DNA of 64,000 bases from Rugamonas sp045984285 (GTDB taxonomy: Bacteria > Pseudomonadota > Gammaproteobacteria > Burkholderiales > Burkholderiaceae_D): NCBI RefSeq assembly GCF_045984285.3, contig NZ_JBJQIK030000002.1, positions 434,001 to 498,000 of the forward strand. The letters run 5' to 3'. The first letter of the stretch is position 1. Each line of letters begins with the position of its first letter. The translations under genes were made by a program, and so were the position numbers. The notes under the pieces were generated by a model that searched no databases, was not told where the DNA came from, and was given only the letters and a program-made list of their open reading frames with translations. Positions 1-8,943 of the stretch are shown here, one piece after another.

Positions 1-1290
<1,290 letters not shown>

Positions 1291-1299
1291 TGCAAAAAT

Positions 1300-1322
1300 G
1301 CCCTTCCATTTTCTGGAAGGGC
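1300..1322. terminator. Hairpin after serS, possible terminator
   Basis: A perfect 8-bp stem (GCCCTTCC / GGAAGGGC, loop of 7) starts ten bases after the serS stop. On the plus strand no T-run follows. On the minus strand the stem is followed by ATTTTTGCA, so it is a better intrinsic terminator for antisense transcription than for serS itself. Confidence 0.45.
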
Positions 1323-1325
1323 TGC

Positions 1326-1331
1326 TATAAT
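1326..1331 (+). promoter_or_regulatory. -10 element of the tRNA-Ser promoter
   Basis: A perfect TATAAT lies 63 bases upstream of the mature tRNA 5' end. No strong -35 is visible; the best 17-bp-spaced candidate, CTTCCA, lies in the preceding hairpin stem. The tRNA is probably transcribed from here with a leader of about 55 bases that is removed by RNase P. Confidence 0.5.
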
Positions 1332-1393
1332 GCTGGTCTTCCGCAGCAGTAAGCGGAAAATGTGAGTCACACAGACCAACGTACAGAACACCT

Positions 1394-1485
<92 letters not shown>

Positions 1486-1492
1486 TATGACG

Positions 1493-1528
1493 AAACCCGT
1501 TTCCTGAAAAGGAAGCGGGTTTTTGTTT
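1493..1528 (+). terminator. Rho-independent terminator of tRNA-Ser
   Basis: Arms AAACCCGTTTCC and GGAAGCGGGTTT pair over 12 bp with one G-T wobble and loop TGAAAA, followed by TTTTGTTTT. Confidence 0.85.
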
Positions 1529-1550
1529 TGCGCCTTATTTTCCATTAAAA

Positions 1551-1563
1551 TATACAGCGTATA
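1551..1563 (+). promoter_or_regulatory. Possible TetR-type operator
   Basis: The short inverted repeat TATAC-AGC-GTATA lies 15 bases before the start of the DHFR-like gene, in an AT-rich promoter zone. Its place upstream of a gene followed by a TetR regulator suggests autoregulation. The arms are only 5 bp long, so this is a weak call. Confidence 0.3.
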
Positions 1564-1578
1564 AATACTGGGGGACAT

Positions 1579-2112
1579 ATGATTACGGGACATGTTTTTA
1601 TTGCTGCCAGCCTTGATGGCTATATCGCCCGCGCTGATGGCGATATCGAATGGCTCCTCGCGCGCGACGATCCGTCCGAAGACCATGGTTTCAATGACTT
1701 CATCGCCGACAAGGACGTGATCGTGATGGGCCGGGGCAGCTATGAGAAGGTGGCGACTTTCGATGCCTGGCCTTATGGGCTGCCGGTGCTGGTGTTGTCG
1801 CGGCAGCTTGCAGGAACGCCGGTGCCCGCGTCGCTGCAAGGCAAGGTGCGCTTTGCCGCACTGTCCCCGAGGGAGGCAATGGAGGAGCTGGCGCGGCAAG
1901 GCGCGCGGCGCGCATATGTTGACGGCGGCCAGCTGGTGCAATCCTTCCTGCGCGAGGGCTTGATCGCAGACATGGTCATCACCACCGTACCGGTGCTGAT
2001 CGGGGCAGGCCGCCCGCTGTTCGGTGCGCTGCCGGAGGACCGCAGCCTCACGCTGACGGCGAGCCGCAGCTTCCCGTCCGGCCTTGTGCAATCCAGCTAT
2101 CGCCTGCAATGA
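1579..2112 (+). CDS. DHFR / RibD-C-terminal family reductase
   Basis: This 177-residue protein belongs to the dihydrofolate-reductase-like fold seen in the RibD C-terminal domain. The start MITGHVFIAASLDGYIAR matches the characteristic N-terminal strand and loop of these stand-alone proteins, and GRPLFGALPEDRSLTL near the end is typical of their nucleotide-binding half. Family members are probably NADPH-dependent reductases, but the substrate of this branch is not known. GGGGGAC precedes the ATG. Its last bases overlap the following TetR gene by ATGA, so the two are translationally coupled and the regulator probably controls it. Confidence 0.8.
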   Translation: MITGHVFIAASLDGYIARADGDIEWLLARDDPSEDHGFNDFIADKDVIVMGRGSYEKVATFDAWPYGLPVLVLSRQLAGTPVPASLQGKVRFAALSPREAMEELARQGARRAYVDGGQLVQSFLREGLIADMVITTVPVLIGAGRPLFGALPEDRSLTLTASRSFPSGLVQSSYRLQ

Positions 2113-2657
2113 ACAAGCCGCGCGGGCGCCCGGTGCGCGGCGATGGCATGACGCGCGGGCAGATTCTCGATGCTGCCTTGCTGTTGCTGGAGGAGGGGCA
2201 GGGGCTTTCGATGCGGGCGCTGGCGACGCGGCTGAATGTGACCCCGATGAGCCTTTATCATCACGTGAGCGATCACGCCGGGCTGCTGCGTGCGATTTCG
2301 GACCGGGTCTATGCTGCGGTACTTGCCGCGGATGCTGCTGACGAAGATCCGGCCACGCGGATCCGGACCTTGCTGGTCCGCTATCACGGCGCGGTGAAGG
2401 ACTACCCGCAGCTTACGCTGGCCATTTTCGCCCAGCCCGCAGCCTTCGCGGGAACGACGCGCGACATCACGGACCGGCTGATTGCCTTGCTCGGGATGCT
2501 GACGAAGGAAGCGGTGCTCTGGCTCGAAATCCTGGTTGACCATGCGCACGGCAATGCGCTGGCATTCCATGCGCTGCGTGATCATCCGCAGCAGGCTGCG
2601 TCGATGCAGTCACGCTACCTGGAGGCGCTTGACCAGCTGCTGGCGAGGCTGGCCTGA
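2109..2657 (+). CDS. TetR family transcriptional regulator
   Basis: A 182-residue TetR-type repressor. The N-terminal three-helix DNA-binding domain covers about residues 15-65, with MRALATRLNVTPMSLYHHV as the helix-turn-helix. The rest is a helical ligand-binding and dimerisation domain. The start overlaps the stop of the DHFR-like gene by four bases, an arrangement typical of a regulator co-transcribed with its target. The inducer cannot be guessed from sequence. Confidence 0.88.
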   Translation: MNKPRGRPVRGDGMTRGQILDAALLLLEEGQGLSMRALATRLNVTPMSLYHHVSDHAGLLRAISDRVYAAVLAADAADEDPATRIRTLLVRYHGAVKDYPQLTLAIFAQPAAFAGTTRDITDRLIALLGMLTKEAVLWLEILVDHAHGNALAFHALRDHPQQAASMQSRYLEALDQLLARLA

Positions 2658-2697
2658 GCCCATCGGGCGGCCTCCGAACCTATCCTGGTGGATGCTG

Positions 2698-3423
2698 TCA
2701 GCCGCCTTTTGCGTAGAGTTCATCGATGCGCCGGATGATCTTGTTGCTCAAGTCGATCGCGGCCTGATAGCGTTCGTACAGTTGAGGATAAGTCGCCATG
2801 TCGCGCAGAAGGCGTTTGCCGTTGGCGCTCGTCAGTGCGTGATAGCGCTGTTCCGGGGCGTCCCCGTGCGCCAGGGACGCGTCAAGATAATTGAGCAGCC
2901 TTGCATGTTTTCTGAGCCATCCGCCTTCCGATCTGTTGATTGCGGCGTGGTTGGATTCATGCAGCGTCAGGACGTCGTTGAGCAGCTCTTCATCTTCAAT
3001 ATTGATCAGTTTGCCGCTCGATTTGAATCCTTCGAAGCGACTGTTCACGGGAACGAAGTAGGCGTTGCCGAAGATTGCGTCGTAGCGATGCGCGAGCTTG
3101 TCGAAATCGGGCGGGGCTTTTACATCGAGGGCTGCCAGATATCGGTAGTTGGCGTCAAAAGCCTGGTATTGTTTCGTGAGGCCTTGCAGCTGGGCGACGT
3201 TGCGCGTCAAGTCGGACTTCAGGCCGAGCAGGAATGTCCTGACCTGCCTTTGCTCGTGGCGATGCTCGCTCATACTGTGGAACCAGATGCTGATGCTGAC
3301 CGCGAATACGATCACTGCGATTTCGAACACGATCTCACGCAGTTTTTGCATCAGCGGGTATTCCGTCGACCACGCGAGCTGGATGAATTTTTTGCCGTGC
3401 TTCGCTACTTCGAGTTCTGCCAT
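2698..3423 (-). CDS. Membrane-anchored protein of unknown function (DUF6090-like)
   Basis: Not firmly recognised. The 241-residue product has a short N-terminal cytoplasmic segment, one transmembrane helix (about residues 28-48, IVFEIAVIVFAVSISIWFH), then a long helical soluble domain. It resembles small single-pass proteins annotated as DUF6090. The open frame extends upstream, but GGGGAAG five bases before ATG at 3423, plus the implausible residues upstream, support this start. GC is visibly lower than in the neighbours. It is convergent with the TetR gene, 40 bp away, and no partner is apparent. Confidence 0.7.
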   Translation of the reverse strand: MAELEVAKHGKKFIQLAWSTEYPLMQKLREIVFEIAVIVFAVSISIWFHSMSEHRHEQRQVRTFLLGLKSDLTRNVAQLQGLTKQYQAFDANYRYLAALDVKAPPDFDKLAHRYDAIFGNAYFVPVNSRFEGFKSSGKLINIEDEELLNDVLTLHESNHAAINRSEGGWLRKHARLLNYLDASLAHGDAPEQRYHALTSANGKRLLRDMATYPQLYERYQAAIDLSNKIIRRIDELYAKGG

Positions 3424-4006
3424 TTGCTTCCCCGTCTTGTCCTTCAATTTTTCATTGCCGAGGCTTAAATTATTGAGCGGCGGGAAATATTCCCGGCCGC
3501 CGCTGGCGGCACGTTCGCAGGTAGACCGAGGACGGCGCATGTTGCCTGTGCTGCACGCCCCCGGCATGCGTGGACAAAACCGCGGCAAGGGTGAGGCGGC
3601 GTATGTCCGATAGGATGAGCCGCTTTCACTGATCAAAATCCAGCTATTGTAGAAAGCTGCAGCAGGCCATGGCTGCCAATCGGGGCGAACAAAGCGCCAC
3701 CCGGCGCACCAGGCGCCGCAAGGGCGGGCAAGTAGCGGGACGAGGACGAGCGGTCGGACTCGAAGTGCGGCGCAAACCGGCCAACGTCGAACAGGCGTGC
3801 CAGCAGGGCCTGCGCCTGAGTGCCGGGTGGGCGGAAGCCCTACCGCAACGGCGCAACTTCGTCCCATGTTTGCGGTGGCAGGATTGTACGGGGATTTGGC
3901 ACTTTCTTTCGCTTCGCAAGTTCTACCATTGGCCGTCGCTGGCCGGCACCCCCGGCTGCACGGCGATCGGTAGACATCATGATCAATAGAGAATGCGAAG
4001 GACGAT
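3424..4006. other. 583-bp non-coding interval
   Basis: This stretch separates two divergent genes. Open frames in it have no ribosome binding sites and arginine-rich, low-complexity translations like those of antisense frames. I see no RNA gene, repeat or transposon end. AAGGAC at 3999-4004 is the ribosome binding site of the following gene. Confidence 0.5.
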
Positions 4007-7000
4007 ATGAATTTGATTCAGGCGGCCAATCAGCCCCCGGTCATAACGAACGGCCTTGGGGGCTATCAAATCAGCCCTGCGGATACGAGCTCCGTTCCCG
4101 GCAAAAAAACGCTGTCCATGACGGACGGCAAGACACTCGTGCTTGTTCAAAACGGCGTAAGGTTCTACGAGCCGGACGGTAGCCTGAGCGCGGGCCACCT
4201 GGCGCGCGATTTCGGCACCAAAACCTCGTTTGCCGACGCCGTGCAGCTGTCGAACGGCCAGATACTCTTGTTCGGCAAAACCTCGGTGGATGCCGACGGT
4301 CACGACCTTAATGAGGCCAGCCTGGTTCTCATGCGTTTGAATGCGGATGGCAGTAGCGATACTTCCTTTGGCACGGGCGGCCAGGTGCTCATCGAGGCGG
4401 GCAATGAGGGTGCCCGCAGTTTGCTGGTCACGGAGGACGAGCGTTTCATGCTCGTCTGCGATACCGAACACGGTGCTACTGTTATCCGCACCGACAATCA
4501 TGGCGCGCTCGACACGGCATTCGGCACGAATGGCCGCACTCACATTGCGAACGCCGCAGTGAGTAGCGGCGTGCTGCAGCAGGATGGAAGCATCGTGTTG
4601 GCGCTGAGGGAGATCAGCGGTTTTCAGAAATGGCAATTGGCGCGCCTGTCCGCGGACGGCGGCTTGGATACCACTTTTGGTGACCATGGCCGGGTCACCA
4701 CGGTGTTCCCCTTCGGTGCGGCGACCGCCAATGGCGCGCTCAAAGCGCTGGCCATCACACCGGACGGCAAGATTCTAGCTGCTGGACAAGCCTTGGCGGT
4801 GGTGCCCGCCGGCGGGGAGACGGCGATGGCGGTCGCCCGCTATCTTCCGGATGGAACGCTGGATACCAGCTTCGCGCACGACGGCATGGCGACCATTCTG
4901 TTCCCGGAGTCGGCCTTCCTGGACGATGCCGGCTACCGCATTCGGGGCAAGGACGCCACCGCGTTCGATATCGAGCTGATGGCGGACGGGCGGATTACGC
5001 TCGCGGGCAGTCTGCGCAGCGTGGTGTCGCACCCGGTCGATGGCGTATCGGTGCCTGCGCCTGAACGGACAAGCGAGCAACTCGCACTGGCGCGTTTGCT
5101 GGACGACGGTACGCTCGACATGAGCTTCGGGACGCAGGGCCTGACCGTGACCAGCTTGCCGGACCGCGATTTCGCTGCCGTCGGTGACATGCAAATCGGC
5201 GCCGACGGCGCGATCAGCGTGACCGGGGCCGCCGGGATTACCATCGGGCCAATCCGCCATACCGGCCATTTTTGGGCACGCTATACGCCGGACGGCCAGC
5301 TGGACCGCAGCCTGGCTGCGCCGGCCGGGGAGGGAACCGAGCTGACCGTGTTTGCCGGCGATGCGGGGGTACTGCTCGCGCCGGCGGCCCGCGTCAGCGA
5401 CGCCGAGTCCGACAGCAAAGGGAACTACGCCGGCAGCGTGCTCCATATCGAGCACCTCGGTGCCAGCACGCTTCCAGGCGAATTCGGCGCGTCTGGCGTG
5501 CTGGCCTTCCACGATGGCCATGCCTGGGTCGGCGGGCGCGATATTGGCACTGCGTCGCAGGCCGATGGCGAGCTCCATATTGTGTTCAATGCCAATGCCA
5601 GCAGCGCTCGCGTTAACGCCCTGCTGCAGGGCATTACCTATCGCAACGAGGCGTCGCAAGTGGCTGACCTGCTCTGGACATTCTCCGATGGCCAGACCTC
5701 CGCTTCGATGCACAGCATCGTGACCGTGACTGAGCGGCCGCATGCGCGCCCTTACTGGGTGGACGCCATGCTGTTGGGCCTTGAGGCCGGCATCGATACG
5801 GACCCGGTCAACGGCTCCGATGTGGGGCCTGCCACGGTCTGGCACGTTCGCTTCAGCGACACTGGTCCGGCGGACGGCACGCAGCGTGCGCCGGCCACGC
5901 TCCCCTCGACGTTCCAGAATGATGTCAGGGATGCCTTGTCCTATCTCGCTTCAGTGACGGGCGTCCGTTTTGACGAGGCTGCGGGCAGCGATAACCATAC
6001 CATCAACATCTATCAGGGCGGCAGGCAGGAGCTCTCCGGCGCGGTCTTCCAGGACCGTTCGCACGGGGTCCAGCTTGCGCTCAATCTGGAGGCAGGGGAC
6101 GCCGCCGGGCCAGGCAATCGGGCAGTGATTTTGCACGAGCTGGCCCATGCCCTCGGCCTGCAGCACCCTGGACAGGATGGGCCGGACGATCCGTCCTTGC
6201 CGTCACGCGAAGTGGATGGCGCCAACACGCTGATGGGGCCCAAGGTGCCGTTCCCGATGCCTGGATACCTGCAACCCGGATTCGGTGTGGGGCCGCTTGA
6301 CCTGGCGGCGCTGCATTATCTTTACGGCCCGAATTCCGCGCAGCGCGCGGGCAACGACACCTACGCGATTTCCGCGAGCGCTGCCAATTTTATCTGGGAT
6401 GGCGCTGGCATCGACACCGTTAGCGGCGCCGGACTGACGGCCCCGCTGGTGCTGCACCTGACGCCCGGGATGTGGGACTACGTTGGCAGCCGGGGCGGCA
6501 TGATCACCGCACCCGGGCAGTTAACCATCAATTACGGCACTGTCATCGAAAATGCGGTGGGTGGGGATGGTGACGACCGGATTGTCGGAAACGGGGCGGA
6601 TAACCGCCTGACGGGCGGGCGCGGCAACGACATGCTGGACGGAGGCGATGGGACCGATGTGGCGGTTTTCAACGGCAGCTTCGCCAGCTATCTGGTTCGT
6701 GCCGAAGGCGGCATTGTTACCGTCAAGGGCGCAGAAGGCAGCGACGTGCTTCATAACATGGAATTTCTGCAGTTTGCCGATGCACTCCTTCAGCACGGGC
6801 CCGGTGGATTGACGGTTGTCGACTCTACGCCACCGCCACCGCCACCGCCACCGCCACCGCCGCCACCGCCACCGCCGCCACCGCCGCCACCGCCGCCACC
6901 GCCGCCACCGCCGCCACCGCCGGCGCCGGCGCCGACAGATCCAGCGAAGTATGTGCCGCGCGAGTTGCCGGTGCCGGCGACGGAACATGAGGTGAGCGGG

Positions 7001-7660
7001 CAGGGCACGGTGGTAGGCGGAGCCGGCCATGACCTGTTACGCAGTACCGGTACGACAGACGATGTGCTGGTGGGCGGGGCCGGCAACGACGTACTGATGG
7101 GAGGCGCCGGACGCGATATCGCCCGATATACAGGCAGCATCGCCGATTTCGTGGTGGAACGCGGGATAAACGGCGTCTCAGTGCGGGACAGTAAAGGCGC
7201 GGAAGGGAGCGATCTCGCTGTCGACGTCGAGCGCCTGCAGTTCCGCGACGGTGCTATTGCGCTCGACCTCAATGGCAACGCCGGCCGTGTCGCGGCGCTG
7301 TACCAGGCGGCGTTCGAGCGCTCCCCGGATAAGGCGGGGATGGGCTTCTGGCTCGATAAACACGACCATGATGTCGATATCAGGACGATCGCAAGGGAGT
7401 TCGTCCGCAGTGGCGAGTTCGCCAGGACCTACGGCAATACCGGTAGCGTGGAAGAGTTTATCGAGACCTTCTACGAAAATGTCCTGCACCGTGCGCCCGA
7501 CAAGGCAGGCTTCGATTGGTGGGTCGCCCGCGTGAATGAGTTGCACCAGCCACTCGGCGAGGACCTGCAAACCACGCTCCTGGTCGATTTCAGCCTGAGC
7601 GATGAGAGCATGGCAGCGATCATTGGCAGTTTCCCGGCCGGGATCGCCTATACCTTGTAA
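4007..7660 (+). CDS. Large RTX protein: delta-60 repeats, M10 metalloprotease-like domain, polyproline linker, DUF4214
   Basis: A 1217-residue protein, probably exported by a type I system. In order: about six delta-60-type repeats (for example GTLDTSFAHDG, GTLDMSFGTQG) over residues 100-440; a cadherin-like stretch to about 590; a serralysin-type M10 domain with zinc motif HELAHALGLQH at 710-720, Met-turn residue 743 and the family signature LDLAALHYLYGPN; RTX calcium repeats (GGDGDDRIVGNGADN); 31 consecutive prolines at 942-972; a second RTX block; and a C-terminal DUF4214 region of about 110 residues. No Sec signal is present and no ABC exporter gene lies nearby, so secretion would need a distant exporter. 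The zinc ligands look intact. Substrates are unknown. Confidence 0.88.
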   Translation: MNLIQAANQPPVITNGLGGYQISPADTSSVPGKKTLSMTDGKTLVLVQNGVRFYEPDGSLSAGHLARDFGTKTSFADAVQLSNGQILLFGKTSVDADGHDLNEASLVLMRLNADGSSDTSFGTGGQVLIEAGNEGARSLLVTEDERFMLVCDTEHGATVIRTDNHGALDTAFGTNGRTHIANAAVSSGVLQQDGSIVLALREISGFQKWQLARLSADGGLDTTFGDHGRVTTVFPFGAATANGALKALAITPDGKILAAGQALAVVPAGGETAMAVARYLPDGTLDTSFAHDGMATILFPESAFLDDAGYRIRGKDATAFDIELMADGRITLAGSLRSVVSHPVDGVSVPAPERTSEQLALARLLDDGTLDMSFGTQGLTVTSLPDRDFAAVGDMQIGADGAISVTGAAGITIGPIRHTGHFWARYTPDGQLDRSLAAPAGEGTELTVFAGDAGVLLAPAARVSDAESDSKGNYAGSVLHIEHLGASTLPGEFGASGVLAFHDGHAWVGGRDIGTASQADGELHIVFNANASSARVNALLQGITYRNEASQVADLLWTFSDGQTSASMHSIVTVTERPHARPYWVDAMLLGLEAGIDTDPVNGSDVGPATVWHVRFSDTGPADGTQRAPATLPSTFQNDVRDALSYLASVTGVRFDEAAGSDNHTINIYQGGRQELSGAVFQDRSHGVQLALNLEAGDAAGPGNRAVILHELAHALGLQHPGQDGPDDPSLPSREVDGANTLMGPKVPFPMPGYLQPGFGVGPLDLAALHYLYGPNSAQRAGNDTYAISASAANFIWDGAGIDTVSGAGLTAPLVLHLTPGMWDYVGSRGGMITAPGQLTINYGTVIENAVGGDGDDRIVGNGADNRLTGGRGNDMLDGGDGTDVAVFNGSFASYLVRAEGGIVTVKGAEGSDVLHNMEFLQFADALLQHGPGGLTVVDSTPPPPPPPPPPPPPPPPPPPPPPPPPPPPPPPAPAPTDPAKYVPRELPVPATEHEVSGQGTVVGGAGHDLLRSTGTTDDVLVGGAGNDVLMGGAGRDIARYTGSIADFVVERGINGVSVRDSKGAEGSDLAVDVERLQFRDGAIALDLNGNAGRVAALYQAAFERSPDKAGMGFWLDKHDHDVDIRTIAREFVRSGEFARTYGNTGSVEEFIETFYENVLHRAPDKAGFDWWVARVNELHQPLGEDLQTTLLVDFSLSDESMAAIIGSFPAGIAYTL
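6830..6922 (+). repeat. Microsatellite encoding 31 prolines
   Basis: CCA and CCG codons alternate in runs of CCACCG and CCGCCACCG, giving 93 bases of uninterrupted proline codons (residues 942-972 of the RTX protein). Slippage by whole codons would change linker length without breaking the frame. Confidence 0.95.
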
Positions 7661-7783
7661 TCCTTGCGTACGCCCCGTCCCTGCAGGCCTGAACAGCCAG
7701 AGGGGCGGAGCGTGTTTTGCAGGCGTTACTAAATCACGCTATCTGATACTATTTTCCGCTATGGGAAGGAGCGCTGGCCACCG

Positions 7784-8665
7784 TCATTTGAATTCGCCCA
7801 GCCGCATCCACTTGGTGGCCACCCATTTTTCGCCGGCCAGCACCGGCGCGCCACCGTGCAGCGTGAGCTCGTCGAGCTGGCCGGATTCGTTCACGTATTC
7901 GAAGTACACCGCCGCGCCTTTCTTCGGCACCACCGACAGGTGGATCTTGGGGAAGATGGTGTCGCCCGCGTCTTCCACATCGTTCAGGTAGACGATGAGG
8001 GTGCTGATGCGCTGGCCGCCGCGTTGCAGGGTGGCGTGGAAGCCGGTGTTGGCGGGATCGAAGTAGTCGAAGTGGGGACGGTATTCGGCGCCGACCTGGT
8101 AGTGCAGCACGTGCAGCGCTTCGCCGTGCGATACCGGCACGTTCATGACTTCGGCGATGCGGCGTTCCACGCGCTGCACCAGCTCATTGCCTTCAGACTT
8201 GAGGAAGGTGCCCTGGCTGGTGCGGTGGTCCTTCACCTGGTTTTCGCCCGTCAGCGGGTCCACCGTGGCCGATGGCTGCAGCTGGCCGCGCGCGAGGGCG
8301 ATGATGCCGTCGCATTCCTCGTCGCTGAGGAGGTTGTCCAGCACCGCCACCACCGGCTGGCCGATGCGCATGGCCACGCGCACCACGCGGTCGCTGGTAT
8401 TGATCACATTGCCCTGCTGCTGGAAGCGCGGCGTGCCGTAGCGGTAGGGCTCCTCGCTCGGCGTGGTCTGGATGATGCCGGCAGCCGCTTCGGCAGCGCG
8501 CTGCTGGAGGACGGCGCGGCGCTCGGCGGTGGCGCTTTCGGAATAGGCCTGGTCGTAATTGGCCGCGACCATGGCAGTCACGATATCTGCGGTACTGCAG
8601 CCTTTCAGGATGCAACCATCTAGCCAGCGTTCCCAATCGGGGGACATGCGAGTATATTTTTCCAT
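7784..8665 (-). CDS. 2-oxoglutarate/Fe(II) oxygenase, prolyl 4-hydroxylase type
   Basis: A 293-residue protein whose C-terminal 190 residues form a prolyl-4-hydroxylase catalytic domain. The Fe(II) triad is H198 and D200 (HFDYF) plus H270; K280, ten residues on, is the usual 2-oxoglutarate C5-carboxylate ligand. The N-terminal 80 residues are a helical region of unknown role. Known bacterial homologues hydroxylate prolyl residues, for instance in EF-Tu. Convergent to it is a gene with a 31-proline tract, and just upstream on its own strand lies a 42-codon proline-rich gene, either of which could be a substrate (inference). No strong ribosome binding site precedes the ATG; a start at 8647 is possible. 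Confidence 0.9.
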   Translation of the reverse strand: MEKYTRMSPDWERWLDGCILKGCSTADIVTAMVAANYDQAYSESATAERRAVLQQRAAEAAAGIIQTTPSEEPYRYGTPRFQQQGNVINTSDRVVRVAMRIGQPVVAVLDNLLSDEECDGIIALARGQLQPSATVDPLTGENQVKDHRTSQGTFLKSEGNELVQRVERRIAEVMNVPVSHGEALHVLHYQVGAEYRPHFDYFDPANTGFHATLQRGGQRISTLIVYLNDVEDAGDTIFPKIHLSVVPKKGAAVYFEYVNESGQLDELTLHGGAPVLAGEKWVATKWMRLGEFK

Positions 8666-8678
8666 GCCCGGAGTATAC

Positions 8679-8807
8679 CTAAGGTTTTTTTGGCGGTGGA
8701 GGCGGCGCGATCAGTATGCGCAAGTCCGGGGCAGGGGTTTTGCGCTGGACGACCTGCGTGGGAACCGCGCGCGGCGGCGGCTCGGGTTTCGGTGGTTTGG
8801 GAAACAT
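8679..8807 (-). CDS. Small proline-rich protein (42 residues)
   Basis: A short open frame, ATG at 8807 and TAG at 8679-8681, encoding 42 residues of which 16 are proline. It begins MFPKPPKPEPPPRAV and ends APPPPPKKP, with basic residues spaced between the prolines. GAGG lies eight bases before the ATG. The stop is 13 bases before the oxygenase start, so the two are probably one operon. It has no signal peptide or membrane segment. I recognise no family. Chance ORFs rich in proline do occur in such GC-rich DNA, so coding status rests on position, ribosome binding site and composition. Confidence 0.5.
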   Translation of the reverse strand: MFPKPPKPEPPPRAVPTQVVQRKTPAPDLRILIAPPPPPKKP

Positions 8808-8943
8808 CCGGACATCCTCGTTTGTTGTTTGCCGGCTAATTTGTGGCTAATACACACATTTACAAGTCCTGTTGTGCGCGGCTTGTGATAGCTTCGAACC
8901 TATAATGCCCCTCGACAATTCTTACATTTATAAGATACTGCCC

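Noticed and set aside
3669..3989. 106-codon frame in the 583-bp gap
   Set aside because: No ribosome binding site, arginine-rich translation, overlaps other weak frames.
6830..6922. Tandem repeats resembling a CRISPR array
   Set aside because: It is an in-frame proline-codon microsatellite with no spacers.
7671..7717. Possible terminator after the RTX gene (CGCCCC / GGGGCG)
   Set aside because: Only a 6-bp stem with a 25-base loop and a short, distant T-run.
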